NCBI GenBank assembly: GCA_034519515.1
Contig: JAXHOK010000006.1
Span: forward strand, 124,001 to 188,000
DNA: 64,000 bases
Source of the DNA: Arcicella sp034519515
GTDB taxonomy: Bacteria > Bacteroidota > Bacteroidia > Cytophagales > Spirosomataceae
Direction: 5' to 3'
The position numbers and the translations under genes are program-made. Below the pieces are notes generated by a model. That model searched no databases. It worked only from the letters and a program-made list of their open reading frames with translations, and was not told the origin of the DNA. Below, piece by piece: positions 17,355 to 28,800 of this stretch (position 1 is the first letter of the stretch; the number at the start of each line of letters is the position of its first letter).

Positions 17355-18353
17355 TCAATAAACCTGCTTCGCTTTCACATCCGTAATCAATTTTGAATCA
17401 ATCAAAAAAGTATGTTTTTCGCCCGAACCTGCTTTAATGTAAAAATTTACCTTCAAAGGCGTATCAAATGAGCCTTTTTGGATTTTGATACTTAGGGGTC
17501 TGTCCACACCACTTTTTTCAGATGCTTTTTCTATATTTTCAATGTCTTGACTGCTAAATTCTTTTTTACCTACAACTACTCTGTTGGGTAAACTCAATTC
17601 GGCTACTAATCTTTCGTTTGACTTCAAGGCACGGCTCAGTGAGTAATAAATACCCATTTCAGAGATGTCTTTTTTATTGCGAGTATCTTCCAGTTCGTTG
17701 TCGGCATCATCGAAACCATTGGCGTAAAAGCCTATATTAGTGATAGTTACGTGAATTTTATTATCCAGAATATCCAAAATTTCATCCGTATTTTTCAATT
17801 CGCCTTGCAGTTCGTTTACCTCGGCTTTCTTGATGGCAACGGTACTTTCCAAGTCTTGAATCGTATTTTTTTGATAGGCAATTAAGCTGTCTTTTTCATG
17901 GAGAATCTTCTGGAAATTGGTAATTCTCAATTCATATTCGCCAATGGTTTTGGTCATTTGGGCTTGCAAACGAGTTTTATCAACAGACAATTGAGCTATT
18001 TGTTTTTTCAATAAAGCCATCATTTCAGAACGATCTTCATCTTTTCTATCCACTTGGGCTTTTAAAACTGTTTCCAATTTAGCCTGTAATTTCTCTATTT
18101 TCTGCTCTTTTTCCTTGATGTTGGTTCGGTTTTCTTTAATATCGTCTCGTAAACGGACAAGGTCTGTGTTGATTGTTTTAATTTCTTCCGAGTTGAGTTC
18201 AATTTGGCTCACCTGCAAATCAGTTTTTTTGTTTTGTCCAAACTGATTGTAGAACAAGTAAGTTACGCCCAATAGTAGGGCAGCAATTATTCCATTACGC
18301 ACAATTGTACTTTTGGAAGCATTGTTTTCTGACGAATTTTGTGATAATGACAT
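17355..18353 (-). CDS. membrane-anchored coiled-coil protein, 332 aa
   Basis: A single membrane segment (about residues 18-36) is followed by a long coiled coil (about 45-195, many E/K/L heptads such as LRDDIKENRTNIKEKEQKIEKL). A C-terminal beta-rich domain follows (about 200-332) with TNIGFYANGFDDADNE. Topology is most likely N-in, with the rest in the periplasm. I do not recognise the family. It lies directly downstream of ftsI on the same strand, separated by a fold-back, so a link to division or the cell wall is possible but only inferred from position. Confidence 0.75.
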   Translation of the reverse strand: MSLSQNSSENNASKSTIVRNGIIAALLLGVTYLFYNQFGQNKKTDLQVSQIELNSEEIKTINTDLVRLRDDIKENRTNIKEKEQKIEKLQAKLETVLKAQVDRKDEDRSEMMALLKKQIAQLSVDKTRLQAQMTKTIGEYELRITNFQKILHEKDSLIAYQKNTIQDLESTVAIKKAEVNELQGELKNTDEILDILDNKIHVTITNIGFYANGFDDADNELEDTRNKKDISEMGIYYSLSRALKSNERLVAELSLPNRVVVGKKEFSSQDIENIEKASEKSGVDRPLSIKIQKGSFDTPLKVNFYIKAGSGEKHTFLIDSKLITDVKAKQVY

Positions 18354-18383
18354 CGTATATTGTGGGTTAATTGATTAGTCGTT

Positions 18384-18518
18384 AAACGGTTCACGGTAAA
18401 GGGTGAACCGTTTTTTTAAGACGCTAAATTTTATTTGTGGTAAATGAATAATATTTTAAAAAACTCTGTCAAGTTTTACGGTAAAACCGTTCACCTGTGA
18501 CCGTGAACCGTTTACCGC
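18384..18518. repeat. degenerate-word fold-back downstream of ftsI
   Basis: AAACGGTTCAC (18384-18394) and GTGAACCGTTT (18403-18413) form a perfect 11-bp stem followed by T5. A second block of the same words (18478-18518) ends a few bases before the ftsI stop and pairs with the first block. Words match those at 3867-3957. The tight hairpin with its T-run would terminate plus-strand transcription, yet the neighbouring genes run on the minus strand. Confidence 0.75.
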
Positions 18519-18522
18519 AAAA

Positions 18523-20634
18523 TCAATTTAATATCAACGAAATATATCTATTCCGAATGGCATTCACGCCTGGCGGAATAGATTGGCTCGCCACTTTTCC
18601 TAAACCTTTGAAAGAAACCTTAAATCCTTTGTTTTCAAGTACATACATGGCATCACGCAAGGTCATTCCACGGGTGTCTGGTACTCTGCTTTTAGGGTTT
18701 TCGTGTTTCTGATATTCCAATATTCCACCGTCTCCCCTCACGACTGACCAGCCTTCATTAGCGGGTACTTTTTCGACGTTAAATTCCTCACAAATCGTTT
18801 TGATATCTGCCGTGTGAGCCACTTGTTTTTTGGTAGCAAATTGGCTTGGTTTAGGATTCTTAGCGGCTAATAATTTGTGCATTCTGATATCGCAAGCATA
18901 AATTTTATCCGCAATTTCTTTGAAAACGGGGGCTGAGGCATCGGCTGCCATCAAGGCTTCCAATTTTACGCCCCGTGGGTTGTCAATCATCACCACACAA
19001 CTATATTTGGGGGCGTCGGCAGGAAAATATCCGATGAAAGAAGTATAATATTTTTCCTTGCTATATTGACCACGAATTAATTTTTGAGACGTTCCCGTTT
19101 TTCCCGCAATTTTATATAAATCATTCTTGATGTTCGATGCTGTGCCTCTTTCCACTACGCCCTCCAACATTTTTCTGACCTTCGCCAGAGTCTCCTTACT
19201 GCATAAAGGATCATCAAACTTCACTTGGGAAACTTTATAATCGTCTTCAATTTTGTCTGCCTTGCGGGTTTCTTTCACGATGATTGGCTGAATCCATTTT
19301 CCATCATTGGCAATGGCATTATAGAAAGCTAACATCTGCAAGGGCGTGATAGAAGTTCCGTAACCAATTGAATTCCAAGGCAATGCCGTTGGGTCACCCA
19401 GTCCTGGGCGATTGATTACGGGACGTGCATCGGGGCGTAATTGAAAGTTTAGTCTTTCATCCAAATGAAACGTATGAAGATAATCATAGTATTTATTTTC
19501 TTTGCCTTTGCCAAAATACTTTTGCATCAATTTCGCAATTCCCACATTAGAAGATTTTTCAAGAACCTCCTGTGCCGTGATGGTGCCGTGGGGGTGAGTG
19601 TCTTCCAAAATCTTATTGCCGACTTTCAAACGCCCGTCGCCCGTATGCACCCATTCTTCATTTCGTAGTCCACTTTCTTCCATTATTGCCACCATCGAGG
19701 GCAATTTAAAGACCGAACCAGGGTCTGAGAGTCCCAAAACTGCGTGATTATACGTTTCGGCATACGCCAAAGTGTCTTTTAAACGAGTAAGGTTAGTCAT
19801 GGCTTTTATTTCGCCCGTTGCCACTTCCATCACCACCACACAGCCTTTGTCAGCCCGTAATTGCTTTAAATGTTTCATCAAAGAAGTCTCGGCAACATCT
19901 TGGATATTGACATTGATGGTGGTGTGAACATCTACCCCTGGCACTGGTATTGCCTCTTCGCCACCTTCGATGGGTCGCCAACTGCCGCCCACTATTTTTT
20001 CGAAAACGCCCCTACCGTTAGTACCAGCCAATTGAGCATCAAAACTATTTTCGATACCTACTTTTTCTTTGTCTTTTTTATACCCAATCGTTCTAAAACC
20101 CATTTTCCCAAAGGGGTTGTATCTTTCATTGGATTTTTCAAAATATACGCCTCCTTTAAATCTACCTTCTCTGAAAATGGGCCAAGTCTGCATGGCTTTC
20201 AATTGCTGAAAATCTATTTTTCTATCGTTTAAACGGATGTATTTTTGACCGTCTTCACGAGCCAAAGTCATCATACTTTTATAATCTTTCCAGTCTTTAT
20301 CTCGGTAAAAGTTAGCCAACAAACGAGACAGCGAGTCGATAGCATCTTCATAACTCTTTTTATTATATTCCGTTTTTGGGGCAACGGTAGGGTCGAAACC
20401 TAAGCGATATTTTGGAAGAGAAGTAGCCAATAGACTGCCATCATCAGCGTAAATATTTCCTCGCACGGCATTCACGACCCGTTCACGAACGTAACTTTTT
20501 TTGGACTCCTTCCGCCACATTTCACCTTCATACGTTTGAAGTCTAACCACACGATACACAATTCCTCCTGCAAAAAGGAGAATGCCCAAAAACATGATGC
20601 GTACCCGAAGGATTATGTCTTTTTTTATGTTCAT
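18523..20634 (-). CDS. ftsI: penicillin-binding protein FtsI/SpoVD-type with C-terminal PASTA domain
   Basis: Septal peptidoglycan transpeptidase acting in the periplasm. 703 aa. Membrane anchor about 8-30, then the PBP dimerisation domain. The transpeptidase domain carries SVFK (307-310, acyl-enzyme serine), SSN (361-363) and KTGTS (512-516). A PASTA-like module occupies about 640-703 (SRVPDTRGMTLRDAMYVLEN). It follows ftsL and rsmH as in canonical dcw clusters; murE, the usual next gene, has been displaced. A division-specific role is inferred from this order. Confidence 0.95.
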   Translation of the reverse strand: MNIKKDIILRVRIMFLGILLFAGGIVYRVVRLQTYEGEMWRKESKKSYVRERVVNAVRGNIYADDGSLLATSLPKYRLGFDPTVAPKTEYNKKSYEDAIDSLSRLLANFYRDKDWKDYKSMMTLAREDGQKYIRLNDRKIDFQQLKAMQTWPIFREGRFKGGVYFEKSNERYNPFGKMGFRTIGYKKDKEKVGIENSFDAQLAGTNGRGVFEKIVGGSWRPIEGGEEAIPVPGVDVHTTINVNIQDVAETSLMKHLKQLRADKGCVVVMEVATGEIKAMTNLTRLKDTLAYAETYNHAVLGLSDPGSVFKLPSMVAIMEESGLRNEEWVHTGDGRLKVGNKILEDTHPHGTITAQEVLEKSSNVGIAKLMQKYFGKGKENKYYDYLHTFHLDERLNFQLRPDARPVINRPGLGDPTALPWNSIGYGTSITPLQMLAFYNAIANDGKWIQPIIVKETRKADKIEDDYKVSQVKFDDPLCSKETLAKVRKMLEGVVERGTASNIKNDLYKIAGKTGTSQKLIRGQYSKEKYYTSFIGYFPADAPKYSCVVMIDNPRGVKLEALMAADASAPVFKEIADKIYACDIRMHKLLAAKNPKPSQFATKKQVAHTADIKTICEEFNVEKVPANEGWSVVRGDGGILEYQKHENPKSRVPDTRGMTLRDAMYVLENKGFKVSFKGLGKVASQSIPPGVNAIRNRYISLILN

Positions 20635-20655
20635 TTTCTTTTAGCTCTGAGCGGT

Positions 20656-20727
20656 GACCAATGAGTAATGAGCAACGAGAGAATATATCAAGTACTTTAT
20701 CCTCATTGCTCAAACCTCATTGCTTAC
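20656..20727. repeat. degenerate-word fold-back between ftsL and ftsI
   Basis: The left arm (20656-20682) repeats AATGAGTAATGAGCAA-like words and the right arm (20701-20727) holds their reverse complements CTCATTGCTCAAACCTCATT. It occupies nearly the whole spacer between two genes of the same operon. Confidence 0.8.
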
Positions 20728-20729
20728 CC

Positions 20730-21104
20730 CTAATCTTTAACTACAATTTTTGTTGGTGGCGTTTTGTTTTCTTGCAAGCCCATTGGCTCTACTCTTTTGA
20801 TAATTTCAGACTGCTTTCCTGCCTTCATGAAATCGGCTTTTTGGGTGGTATAATCGGCACGTTTTTCTTCTACTTCTGCCTTCATTTTATCAATTCTATG
20901 AATCAAACTTTCAGCATTCAGCGAAAAAATAATATAAATCACAATCAATCCCGAAACCCAAACTACATATCTTAATTGATAAGCGGGAAACTTGCCACCA
21001 AAGATTTTATCCATGTTGAACACACGGTCAAAAAAAGCAAAAATTCCCTTACTGGGTCGGTAAGAAGCATTTTTATCTCTATTTCTGGAAAAATTCTTTG
21101 CCAT
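20730..21104 (-). CDS. FtsL-like cell-division protein
   Basis: 124 aa with a basic cytoplasmic N-terminus, one membrane segment (about 46-64, VVWVSGLIVIYIIFSL) and a short periplasmic coiled coil (about 65-105, RIDKMKAEVEEKRADYTTQ). This size, topology and position between rsmH and ftsI are those of FtsL, which links FtsB/FtsQ to the FtsWI synthase. Primary sequence is poorly conserved in the family, so the call depends largely on context. Fold-backs flank it on both sides within the operon. Confidence 0.8.
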   Translation of the reverse strand: MAKNFSRNRDKNASYRPSKGIFAFFDRVFNMDKIFGGKFPAYQLRYVVWVSGLIVIYIIFSLNAESLIHRIDKMKAEVEEKRADYTTQKADFMKAGKQSEIIKRVEPMGLQENKTPPTKIVVKD

Positions 21105-21108
21105 TTTT

Positions 21109-21230
21109 TCAATGATTGAATGATGGAATGAGTGAATGATGTAATAAAAAGGAGCATTTATTCATCGTAGAACAATATTTAATCAGGTTACGCACCCCGT
21201 TTTATCATTCACTCATTCTATCATCGACTC
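21109..21230. repeat. degenerate-word fold-back between rsmH and ftsL
   Basis: The left arm (about 21113-21148) repeats GAATGATGGAATGAGTGAAT-like words. The right arm (21200-21230) reads their reverse complements (ATCATTCACTCATTCTATCA) and runs into the last codons of rsmH. Arms agree along about 25 bases. Confidence 0.8.
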
Positions 21231-22150
21231 AACGTTGCTATTCTTAGTTTTGCACTTCTGCTTCTGCCATTAGCGGAAATCTCTTCTGGGTTGGCTTCAA
21301 TGAGCCTTCGGTTTACGGCTTCCAAAGGTTTTGTAACCGTTCCAAAAACAATATCTCTATCCATTTCGCCCGTAAAATTACCCGCTTTTATATAATTTTT
21401 TACTAATCTATCTTCTAATGAATGAAACGTCATAATAACTAACCTACTATCGGTATCTCTCAATAAATCAGGGGTTTGTTCCAATAATTCTTGAATAACG
21501 TCCAATTCTTGATTCACCTCAATTCTGATTGCCTGAAACACCTGAGCGAAATATTTAAACTCCTTAAATTTGGGAGCAAATTTTTCTAATAATGCCTTAA
21601 ATTCTCCCGTAGTTTTAATAGGATTATTCATCCGTGAACTGACGATGGCGTTGGCGAGAGTCTTGGCATTTTTTACTTCGCCATACATTCCCAAAATTTT
21701 ATGTAGCTGATTTTCAGAGTATTCATTAATAATCGTAAAGGCTGAAACATCCGCCTTTTGGTTCATCCGCATATCCAAATCTCCATCAAAACGGGTTGAA
21801 AATCCACGAGTGGGTTCATCAATTTGATGCGAAGAAATACCAAAATCCGCCAAAATTCCGTCCACTTTTTTTACGCCGTAAAGTCTGAGGTATTTTTTGA
21901 TATTCCGAAAGTTTGCTTCGATAAACGTAAAACGAGCATCGTCAGCGAAGGCGAGGGCATTTTGTTTGGCATCGGGGTCTTGGTCGAAGGCGTAGAGTTT
22001 GCCTTTTTCACCTAAGCGTTCCAGGATTCCTCGGGAATGTCCACCACCTCCGAAAGTAACGTCCACATAAGTACCATCAGGGCGAATATTTAGCCCGTCG
22101 AGGCACTCTTGAAGCATAATGGGAAGATGATATGGCTCGGGGGAAGTCAT
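21221..22150 (-). CDS. rsmH: 16S rRNA (cytosine(1402)-N(4))-methyltransferase
   Basis: SAM-dependent methylation of N4 of C1402 in the 16S rRNA decoding centre. 309 aa from ATG 22150. The opening YHLPIMLQECLDGL, the SAM loop TFGGGGHS (32-39), GISSHQIDEPTRGFS, and the closing SRSAKLRIA are all RsmH hallmarks. The frame stays open to 22270, but the extra 40 residues are not family-like and run past a promoter-type TAAATTTG box (22181-22188), so the shorter start is preferred. First gene of the rsmH-ftsL-ftsI unit. Confidence 0.96.
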   Translation of the reverse strand: MTSPEPYHLPIMLQECLDGLNIRPDGTYVDVTFGGGGHSRGILERLGEKGKLYAFDQDPDAKQNALAFADDARFTFIEANFRNIKKYLRLYGVKKVDGILADFGISSHQIDEPTRGFSTRFDGDLDMRMNQKADVSAFTIINEYSENQLHKILGMYGEVKNAKTLANAIVSSRMNNPIKTTGEFKALLEKFAPKFKEFKYFAQVFQAIRIEVNQELDVIQELLEQTPDLLRDTDSRLVIMTFHSLEDRLVKNYIKAGNFTGEMDRDIVFGTVTKPLEAVNRRLIEANPEEISANGRSRSAKLRIATLSR

Positions 22151-22180
22151 TTCTGTTTTTTTTTGAGTAAGGATATAATA

Positions 22181-22188
22181 CAAATTTA
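22181..22188 (-). promoter_or_regulatory. candidate -7 box for the rsmH-ftsL-ftsI unit
   Basis: TAAATTTG on the minus strand fits TAnnTTTG; transcription would start near 22175, leaving a leader of about 25 bases before ATG 22150. No convincing -33 TTTG is visible. Confidence 0.4.
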
Positions 22189-22251
22189 TGGATAAAATCC
22201 TAAAAATCAGGTAGGTTTTTGAAAATTGTGGGAATGATGGATTTAAAAGAG

Positions 22252-22291
22252 AAAAGCCAAGTTTATACATAGTTAGTACAAACTTGGCTTT
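22252..22291 (-). terminator. intrinsic terminator after the LytTR gene
   Basis: AAAGCCAAGTTT (22253-22264) and AAACTTGGCTTT (22280-22291) are perfect reverse complements with a 15-base loop. On the minus strand a TTTTCTCTTTT tract follows. It separates the LytTR gene from rsmH. Confidence 0.88.
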
Positions 22292-22348
22292 GGGTAGTAA
22301 TTTTCAATCTTCAATTTTCAATAATCAATTTTCAAGGTAAAAATCAAC

Positions 22349-22690
22349 TCAGTCAATCACCCCAATTAAAGTATGCTTTCGTCTTCTCGAAATTTGGGCT
22401 TCCTGCCCGTTGGTCATCGTTAAGAATTCTTGGTCTTGGTTATAGGCTTTTACATGATTTGGATTAATCATGTATGAGCGATGTACCCGTAAAAAACCGT
22501 GAGTTTCCAAAAACGTTTCAAAAAATTTTATGCTTCTTGGAACGACTTTTATTTCTCCGTATTGCAAATGAAAAGTGGTATAATTTACGTCTCCTTTCAA
22601 CAGCACAACGTTGCTAACCGATATTTTCTTTAATGTTTTTTGATTAATAATAATGAAGGCATCGCTGCCTTTTTGTTGGTATGTTTTCAT
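22349..22690 (-). CDS. stand-alone LytTR DNA-binding protein, 113 aa
   Basis: Nearly the whole protein is a LytTR domain: DVNYTTFHLQYGEIKVVPRSIKFFE, then the conserved GFLRVHRSYMINPNHV (about 73-88) and ISRRRKHTL near the end. LytTR proteins bind direct repeats upstream of target genes, often for surface or secreted factors. No receiver domain is present, so it is not a normal response regulator. It lies directly downstream of the giant adhesin on the same strand, with a terminator between them; a regulatory link is possible but only inferred. Confidence 0.9.
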   Translation of the reverse strand: MKTYQQKGSDAFIIINQKTLKKISVSNVVLLKGDVNYTTFHLQYGEIKVVPRSIKFFETFLETHGFLRVHRSYMINPNHVKAYNQDQEFLTMTNGQEAQISRRRKHTLIGVID

Positions 22691-22753
22691 AGGGATTTTG
22701 CTATTAATGTTCTTGAATTAATAATTGGAGGTAAGTTGTGGAGGCTTTTAAAG

Positions 22754-22783
22754 AACGGTTGGCAGTAATTACCGCCAACCGTT
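22754..22783 (-). terminator. intrinsic terminator after the giant adhesin
   Basis: AACGGTTGGC (22754-22763) pairs with GCCAACCGTT (22774-22783); on the minus strand it is followed by CTTTAAAAG. It lies 30 bases after the adhesin stop. Confidence 0.7.
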
Positions 22784-22812
22784 TTGTATTACCTAACCAC
22801 TAAATATAATGT

Positions 22813-25800
22813 TTATAAGCCTTTGACTGTCAATTTAGCAGTTGAGTTTGCATAATTGAGCGTTGAATTTGCATTGAAATTCAGTTTCTTAGCTGTTGCT
22901 CCATTCGTTGTGATGCTAACCGTATGCGTACTATCAATGGTTACGTCATCAGTAGCCGTTGGCACGCTGCCAGAATCCCAAGTAGTTGGGTCTTCCCAAT
23001 CACCAGACTTAATACTGATTACAAACCCTGTACTAACTTTTACTTTCACATCAGCAGAGTTTACACTGCTACAAGTGATGCCATTGGCAGTTTGCTCACA
23101 TCTTGCAAAGTAGCTTGTAGTAACCGTTGGCGAAACTGGCATTGTTACAGCGGTACTGTCTGCGGATTTAAACCATAACAACGTTCCTGAACAACCTGTG
23201 GCTGTGAGTGTTACGCTCGCACCGAGGGCGATAGTAACGTCAGCTTGTACGGTTGGGGCGGCTACTGTTGGGTTGATAAGTATAACTGCGGTAGCATTGG
23301 CAGTACATCCTGTCGAACTCGTTACTGTTACAGTATAAGTACCCGAATTTGTAACAGTTGCATTAGGAATACTAACCGAAGCACTCGTTGAAGTAAATGC
23401 GTTTGGTCCAGACCATAAATAAGTATCTCCACCCATTGCTACCAAACTGATTGTTGAATTATCACAGAGTGTATCAGAACCTGTAACCGTTACGGTTGGA
23501 GTGGTTTTGTCTTCGGTAATTTCTACCGTAGCCGAAGCAGTACAACCATTGGCATTCGTTCCAATCACGGTATAAATACCACCCACTAAAATATCAGCCG
23601 TTGCGGTCGTGGCAGTAAATCCTGCTGGACTCGACCAAGCGTAAGAAGTTGCCCCCGAAGCGGTTATCGTTGTACTTGGCGTTAAACAAGTCAAGATAGC
23701 GGTGGTTGGCGTAACCGTTACGGTTGGAGTGGTTTTGTCTTCGGTAATTTCTACCGTAGCCGAAGCCGAACAACCATTGGCATTAGTTCCAATCACGGTA
23801 TAAATACCACCCACTAAAATATCAGCCGTGGCGGTCGTGGCAGTAAATCCGCCAGTTCCTGACCAAGCGTAAGAAGTTGCCCCCGAAGCGGTTATCGTTG
23901 TACTTGGCGTTAAACAAGTCAAGATAGCAGTGGTTGGCGTAACCGTTACGGTTGGAGTGGCTTTGTCTTCGGTAATTTCTACCGTAGCCGAAGCCGAACA
24001 ACCATTGGCATTCGTTCCAATCACGGTATAAATACCACCTACTAAAATATCAGCCGTTGCGGTCGTGGCAGTAAATCCTGCTGGACTCGACCAAGCGTAA
24101 GAAGTTGCCCCCGAAGCAGTTATCGTTGTACTTGGCGTTAAACAAGTCAAGATAGCAGTGGTTGGCGTAACCGTTACGGTTGGCGTGGCTTTGTCTTCGG
24201 TAATTTCTACCGTAGCCGAAGCCGAACAACCATTGGCATTCGTTCCAATCACGGTATAAATACCACCCACTAAAATATCAGCTGTGGCAGTGGTGGCAGT
24301 AAATCCTGCTGGATCCTGACCAAGCGTAAGAAGTTGCCCCCGAAGCGGTTATCGTTGTACTTGGCGTTAAACAAGTCAAGATAGCAGTGGTTGGCGTAAC
24401 CGTTACGGTTGGCGTGGCTTTGTCTTCGGTAATTTCTACCGTAGCCGAAGCCGAACAACCATTGGCATTAGTTCCAATCACGGTATAAATACCACCTACT
24501 AAAATATCAGCCGTTGCGGTCGTGGCAGTAAATCCTGCTGGACTCGACCAAGCGTAAGAAGTTGCCCCCGAAGCGGTTATCGTTGTACTTGGCGTTAAAC
24601 AAGTCAAGATAGCAGTGGTTGGCGTAACCGTTACGGTTGGCGTGGCTTTGTCTTCGGTAATTTCTACCGTAGCCGAAGCCGAACAACCATTGGCATTCGT
24701 TCCAATCACGGTATAAATACCACCTACTAAAATATCAGCCGTTGCGGTCGTGGCAGTAAATCCTGCTGGACTCCTGACCAAGCGTAAGAAGTTGCCCCCG
24801 AAGCGGTTATCGTTGTACTTGGCGTTAAACAAGTCAAGATAGCAGTGGTTGGCGTAACCGTTACGGTTGGAGTGGTTTTGTCTTCGGTAATTTCTACCGT
24901 AGCCGAAGCAGAACAACCATTGGCATTAGTTCCAATCACGGTATAAATACCACCTACTAAAATATCAGCCGTTGCGGTCGTGGCAGTAAAACCGCCAGTT
25001 CCTGACCAAGCGTAAGAAGTTGCCCCCGAAGCGGTTATCGTTGTACTTGGCGTTAAACAAGTCAAGATAGCAGTGGTTGGCGTAACCGTTACGGTTGGCG
25101 TGGCTTTGTCTTCGGTAATTTCTACCGTAGCCGAAGCCGAACAACCATTGGCATTTGTTCCAATCACGGTATAAGTTCCACCTACTGAAATATCAGCCGT
25201 TGCGGTCGTGGCAGTAAATCCTGCTGGACTCGACCAAGCGTAAGAAGTTGCCCCCGAAGCAGTTATCGTTGTACTTGGCGTTAAACAAGTCAAGATAGCA
25301 GTGGTTGGCGTAACCGTTACGGTTGGAGTGGCTTTGTCTTCGGTAATTTCTACCGTAGCCGAAGCCGAACAACCATTGGCATTCGTTCCAATCACCGTAT
25401 AAATACCTCCTACTAAAATATCAGCTGTGGCAGTGGTGGCAGTAAATCCTGCTGGACTCGACCAAGCGTAAGAAGTTGCCCCCGAAGCAGTTATCGTTGT
25501 ACTTGGCGTTAAACAAGTCAAGATAGCGGTGGTTGGCGTAACCGTTACGGTTGGCGTGGCTTTGTCTTCGGTAATTTCTACCGTAGCCGAAGCCGAACAA
25601 CCATTGGCATTCGTTCCAATCACGGTATAAATACCACCTACTAAAATATCAGCCGTGGCGGTCGTGGCAGTAAATCCTGCTGGACTCGACCAAGCGTAAG
25701 AAGTTGCCCCCGAAGCAGTTATCGTTGTACTTGGCGTTAAACAAGTCAAGATAGCGGTGGTTGGCGTAACCGTTACGGTTGGCGTGGCTTTTCTTTCGGT

Positions 25801-28800
25801 ATTTCTACCGTAGCCGAAGCCGAACAACCTTGGATTGTTCAATCACGGTATAAATCCACCTACTAAAATATCGCCGTTGCGGTCGTGGCAGTAAATCCTG
25901 CTGGACGGTCGACCAAGCGTAAGAAGTTGCCCCCGAAGCAGTTATCGTTGTACTTGGCGTTAAACAAGTCAAGATAGCGGTGGTTGGCGTAACCGTTACG
26001 GTTGGCGTGGCTTTGTCTTCGGTAATTTCTACCGTAGCCGAAGCCGAACAACCATTGGCATTCGTTCCAATCACGGTATAAATACCACCTACTAAAATAT
26101 CAGCCGTTGCGGTCGTGGCAGTAAATCCTGCTGGACTCGACCAAGCGTAAGAAGTTGCCCCCGAAGCAGTTATCGTTGTACTTGGCGTTAAACAAGTCAA
26201 GATAGCGGTGGTTGGCGTAACCGTTACGGTTGGCGTGGCTTTGTCTTCGGTAATTTCTACCGTAGCCGAAGCCGAACAACCATTGGCATTCGTTCCAATC
26301 ACGGTATAAATACCACCTACTAAAATATCAGCCGTTGCGGTCGTGGCAGTAAATCCTGCTGGACTCGACCAAGCGTAAGAAGTTGCCCCCGAAGCAGTTA
26401 TCGTTGTACTTGGCGTTAAACAAGTCAAGATAGCAGTGGTTGGCGTAACCGTTACGGTTGGAGTGGCTTTGTCTTCGGTAATTTCTACCGTAGCCGAAGC
26501 CGAACAACCATTGGCATTCGTTCCAATCACGGTATAAATACCACCTACTAAAATATCAGCCGTTGCGGTCGTGGCAGTAAATCCTGCTGGACTCGACCAA
26601 GCGTAAGAAGTTGCCCCCGAAGCGGTTATCGTTGTACTTGGCGTTAAACAAGTCAAGATAGCGGTGGTTGGCGTAACCGTTACGGTTGGAGTGGCTTTGT
26701 CTTCGGTAATTTCTACCGTAGCCGAAGCAGAACAACCATTGGCATTAGTTCCAATCACGGTATAAATACCACCTACTAAAATATCAGCCGTTGCGGTCGT
26801 GGCAGTAAATCCTGCTGGACTCGACCAAGCGTAAGAAGTTGCCCCCGAAGCAGTTATCGTTGTACTTGGCGTTAAACAAGTCAAGATAGCAGTGGTTGGC
26901 GTAACCGTTACGGTTGGCGTGGCTTTGTCTTCGGTAATTTCTACCGTAGCCGAAGCCGAACAACCATTGGCATTCGTTCCAATCACGGTATAAATACCAC
27001 CTACTAAAATATCAGCCGTTGCGGTCGTGGCAGTAAATCCTGCTGGACTCGACCAAGCGTAAGAAGTTGCCCCCGAAGCAGTTATCGTTGTACTTGGCGT
27101 TAAACAAGTCAAGATAGCAGTGGTTGGCGTAACCGTTACGGTTGGCGTGGCTTTGTCTTCGGTAATTTCTACCGTAGCCGAAGCCGAACAACCATTGGCA
27201 TTCGTTCCAATCACGGTATAAATACCACCTACTAAAATATCAGCCGTTGCGGTCGTGGCAGTAAATCCTGCTGGACTCGACCAAGCGTAAGAAGTTGCCC
27301 CCGAAGCAGTTATCGTTGTACTTGGCGTTAAACAAGTCAAGATAGCGGTGGTTGGCGTAACCGTTACGGTTGGCGTGGCTTTGTCTTCGGTAATTTCTAC
27401 CGTAGCCGAAGCCGAACAACCATTGGCATTAGTTCCAATCACGGTATAAATACCACCTACTAAAATATCAGCCGTTGCGGTCGTGGCAGTAAATCCTGCT
27501 GGACTCGACCAAGCGTAAGAAGTTGCCCCGAAGCAGTTATCGTTGTACTTGGCGTTAAACAAGTCAAGATAGCGGTGGTTGGCGTAACCGTTACGGTTGG
27601 CGTGGCTTTGTCTTCGGTAATTTCTACCGTAGCCGAAGCAGAACAACCATTAGCATTCGTTCCAATCACGGTATAAATACCACCTACTAAAATATCAGCC
27701 GTTGCGGTCGTGGCAGTAAATCCTGCTGGACTCGACCAAGCGTAAGAAGTTGCCCCCGAAGCGGTTATCGTTGTACTTGGCGTTAAACAAGTCAAGATAG
27801 CAGTGGTTGGCGTAACCGTTACGGTTGGCGTGGCTTTGTCTTCGGTAATTTCTACCGTAGCCGAAGCAGAACAACCATTGGCATTCGTTCCAATCACGGT
27901 ATAAATACCACCTACTAAAATATCAGCCGTTGCGGTCGTGGCAGTAAATCCTGCTGGACTCGACCAAGCGTAAGAAGTTGCCCCCGAAGCAGTTATCGTT
28001 GTACTTGGCGTTAAACAAGTCAAGATAGCAGTGGTTGGCGTAACCGTTACGGTTGGCGTGGCTTTGTCTTCGGTAATTTCTACCGTAGCCGAAGCCGAAC
28101 AACCATTGGCATTCGTTCCAATCACGGTATAAATACCACCTACTAAAATATCAGCCGTTGCGGTCGTGGCAGTAAATCCGGCTGGACTCGACCAAGCGTA
28201 AGAAATTGCCCCCGAAGCGGTTATCGTTGTACTTGGCGTTAAACAAGTCAAGATAGCGGTGGTTGGCGTAACCGTTACGGTTGGCGTGGCTTTGTCTTCG
28301 GTAATTTCTACCGTAGCCGAAGCCGAACAACCATTGGCATTCGTTCCAATCACGGTATAAATACCACCTACTAAAATATCAGCCGTTGCGGTCGTGGCAG
28401 TAAATCCTGCTGGACTCGACCAAGCGTAAGAAGTTGCCCCCGAAGCAGTTATCGTTGTACTTGGCGTTAAACAAGTCAAGATAGCAGTGGTTGGCGTAAC
28501 CGTTACGGTTGGCGTGGCTTTGTCTTCGGTAATTTCTACCGTAGCCGAAGCCGAACAACCATTGGCATTCGTTCCAATCACGGTATAAATACCTCCTACT
28601 GAAATATCAGCCGTTGCGGTCGTGGCAGTAAATCCTGCTGGACTCGACCAAGCGTAAGAAGTTGCCCCCGAAGCAGTTATCGTTGTACTTGGCGTTAAAC
28701 AAGTCAAGATAGCGGTGGTTGGCGTAACCGTTACGGTTGGCGTGGCTTTGTCTTCGGTAATTTCTACCGTAGCCGAAGCCGAACAACCATTGGCATTCGT

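Noticed and set aside
18384..18418. Plus-strand terminator hairpin with T-run
   Set aside because: No plus-strand gene ends there; the structure fits better as part of the word fold-back.
22151..22270. Longer N-terminus for rsmH
   Set aside because: Extra 40 residues are not family-like and cross a promoter-type box; ATG 22150 matches known starts.
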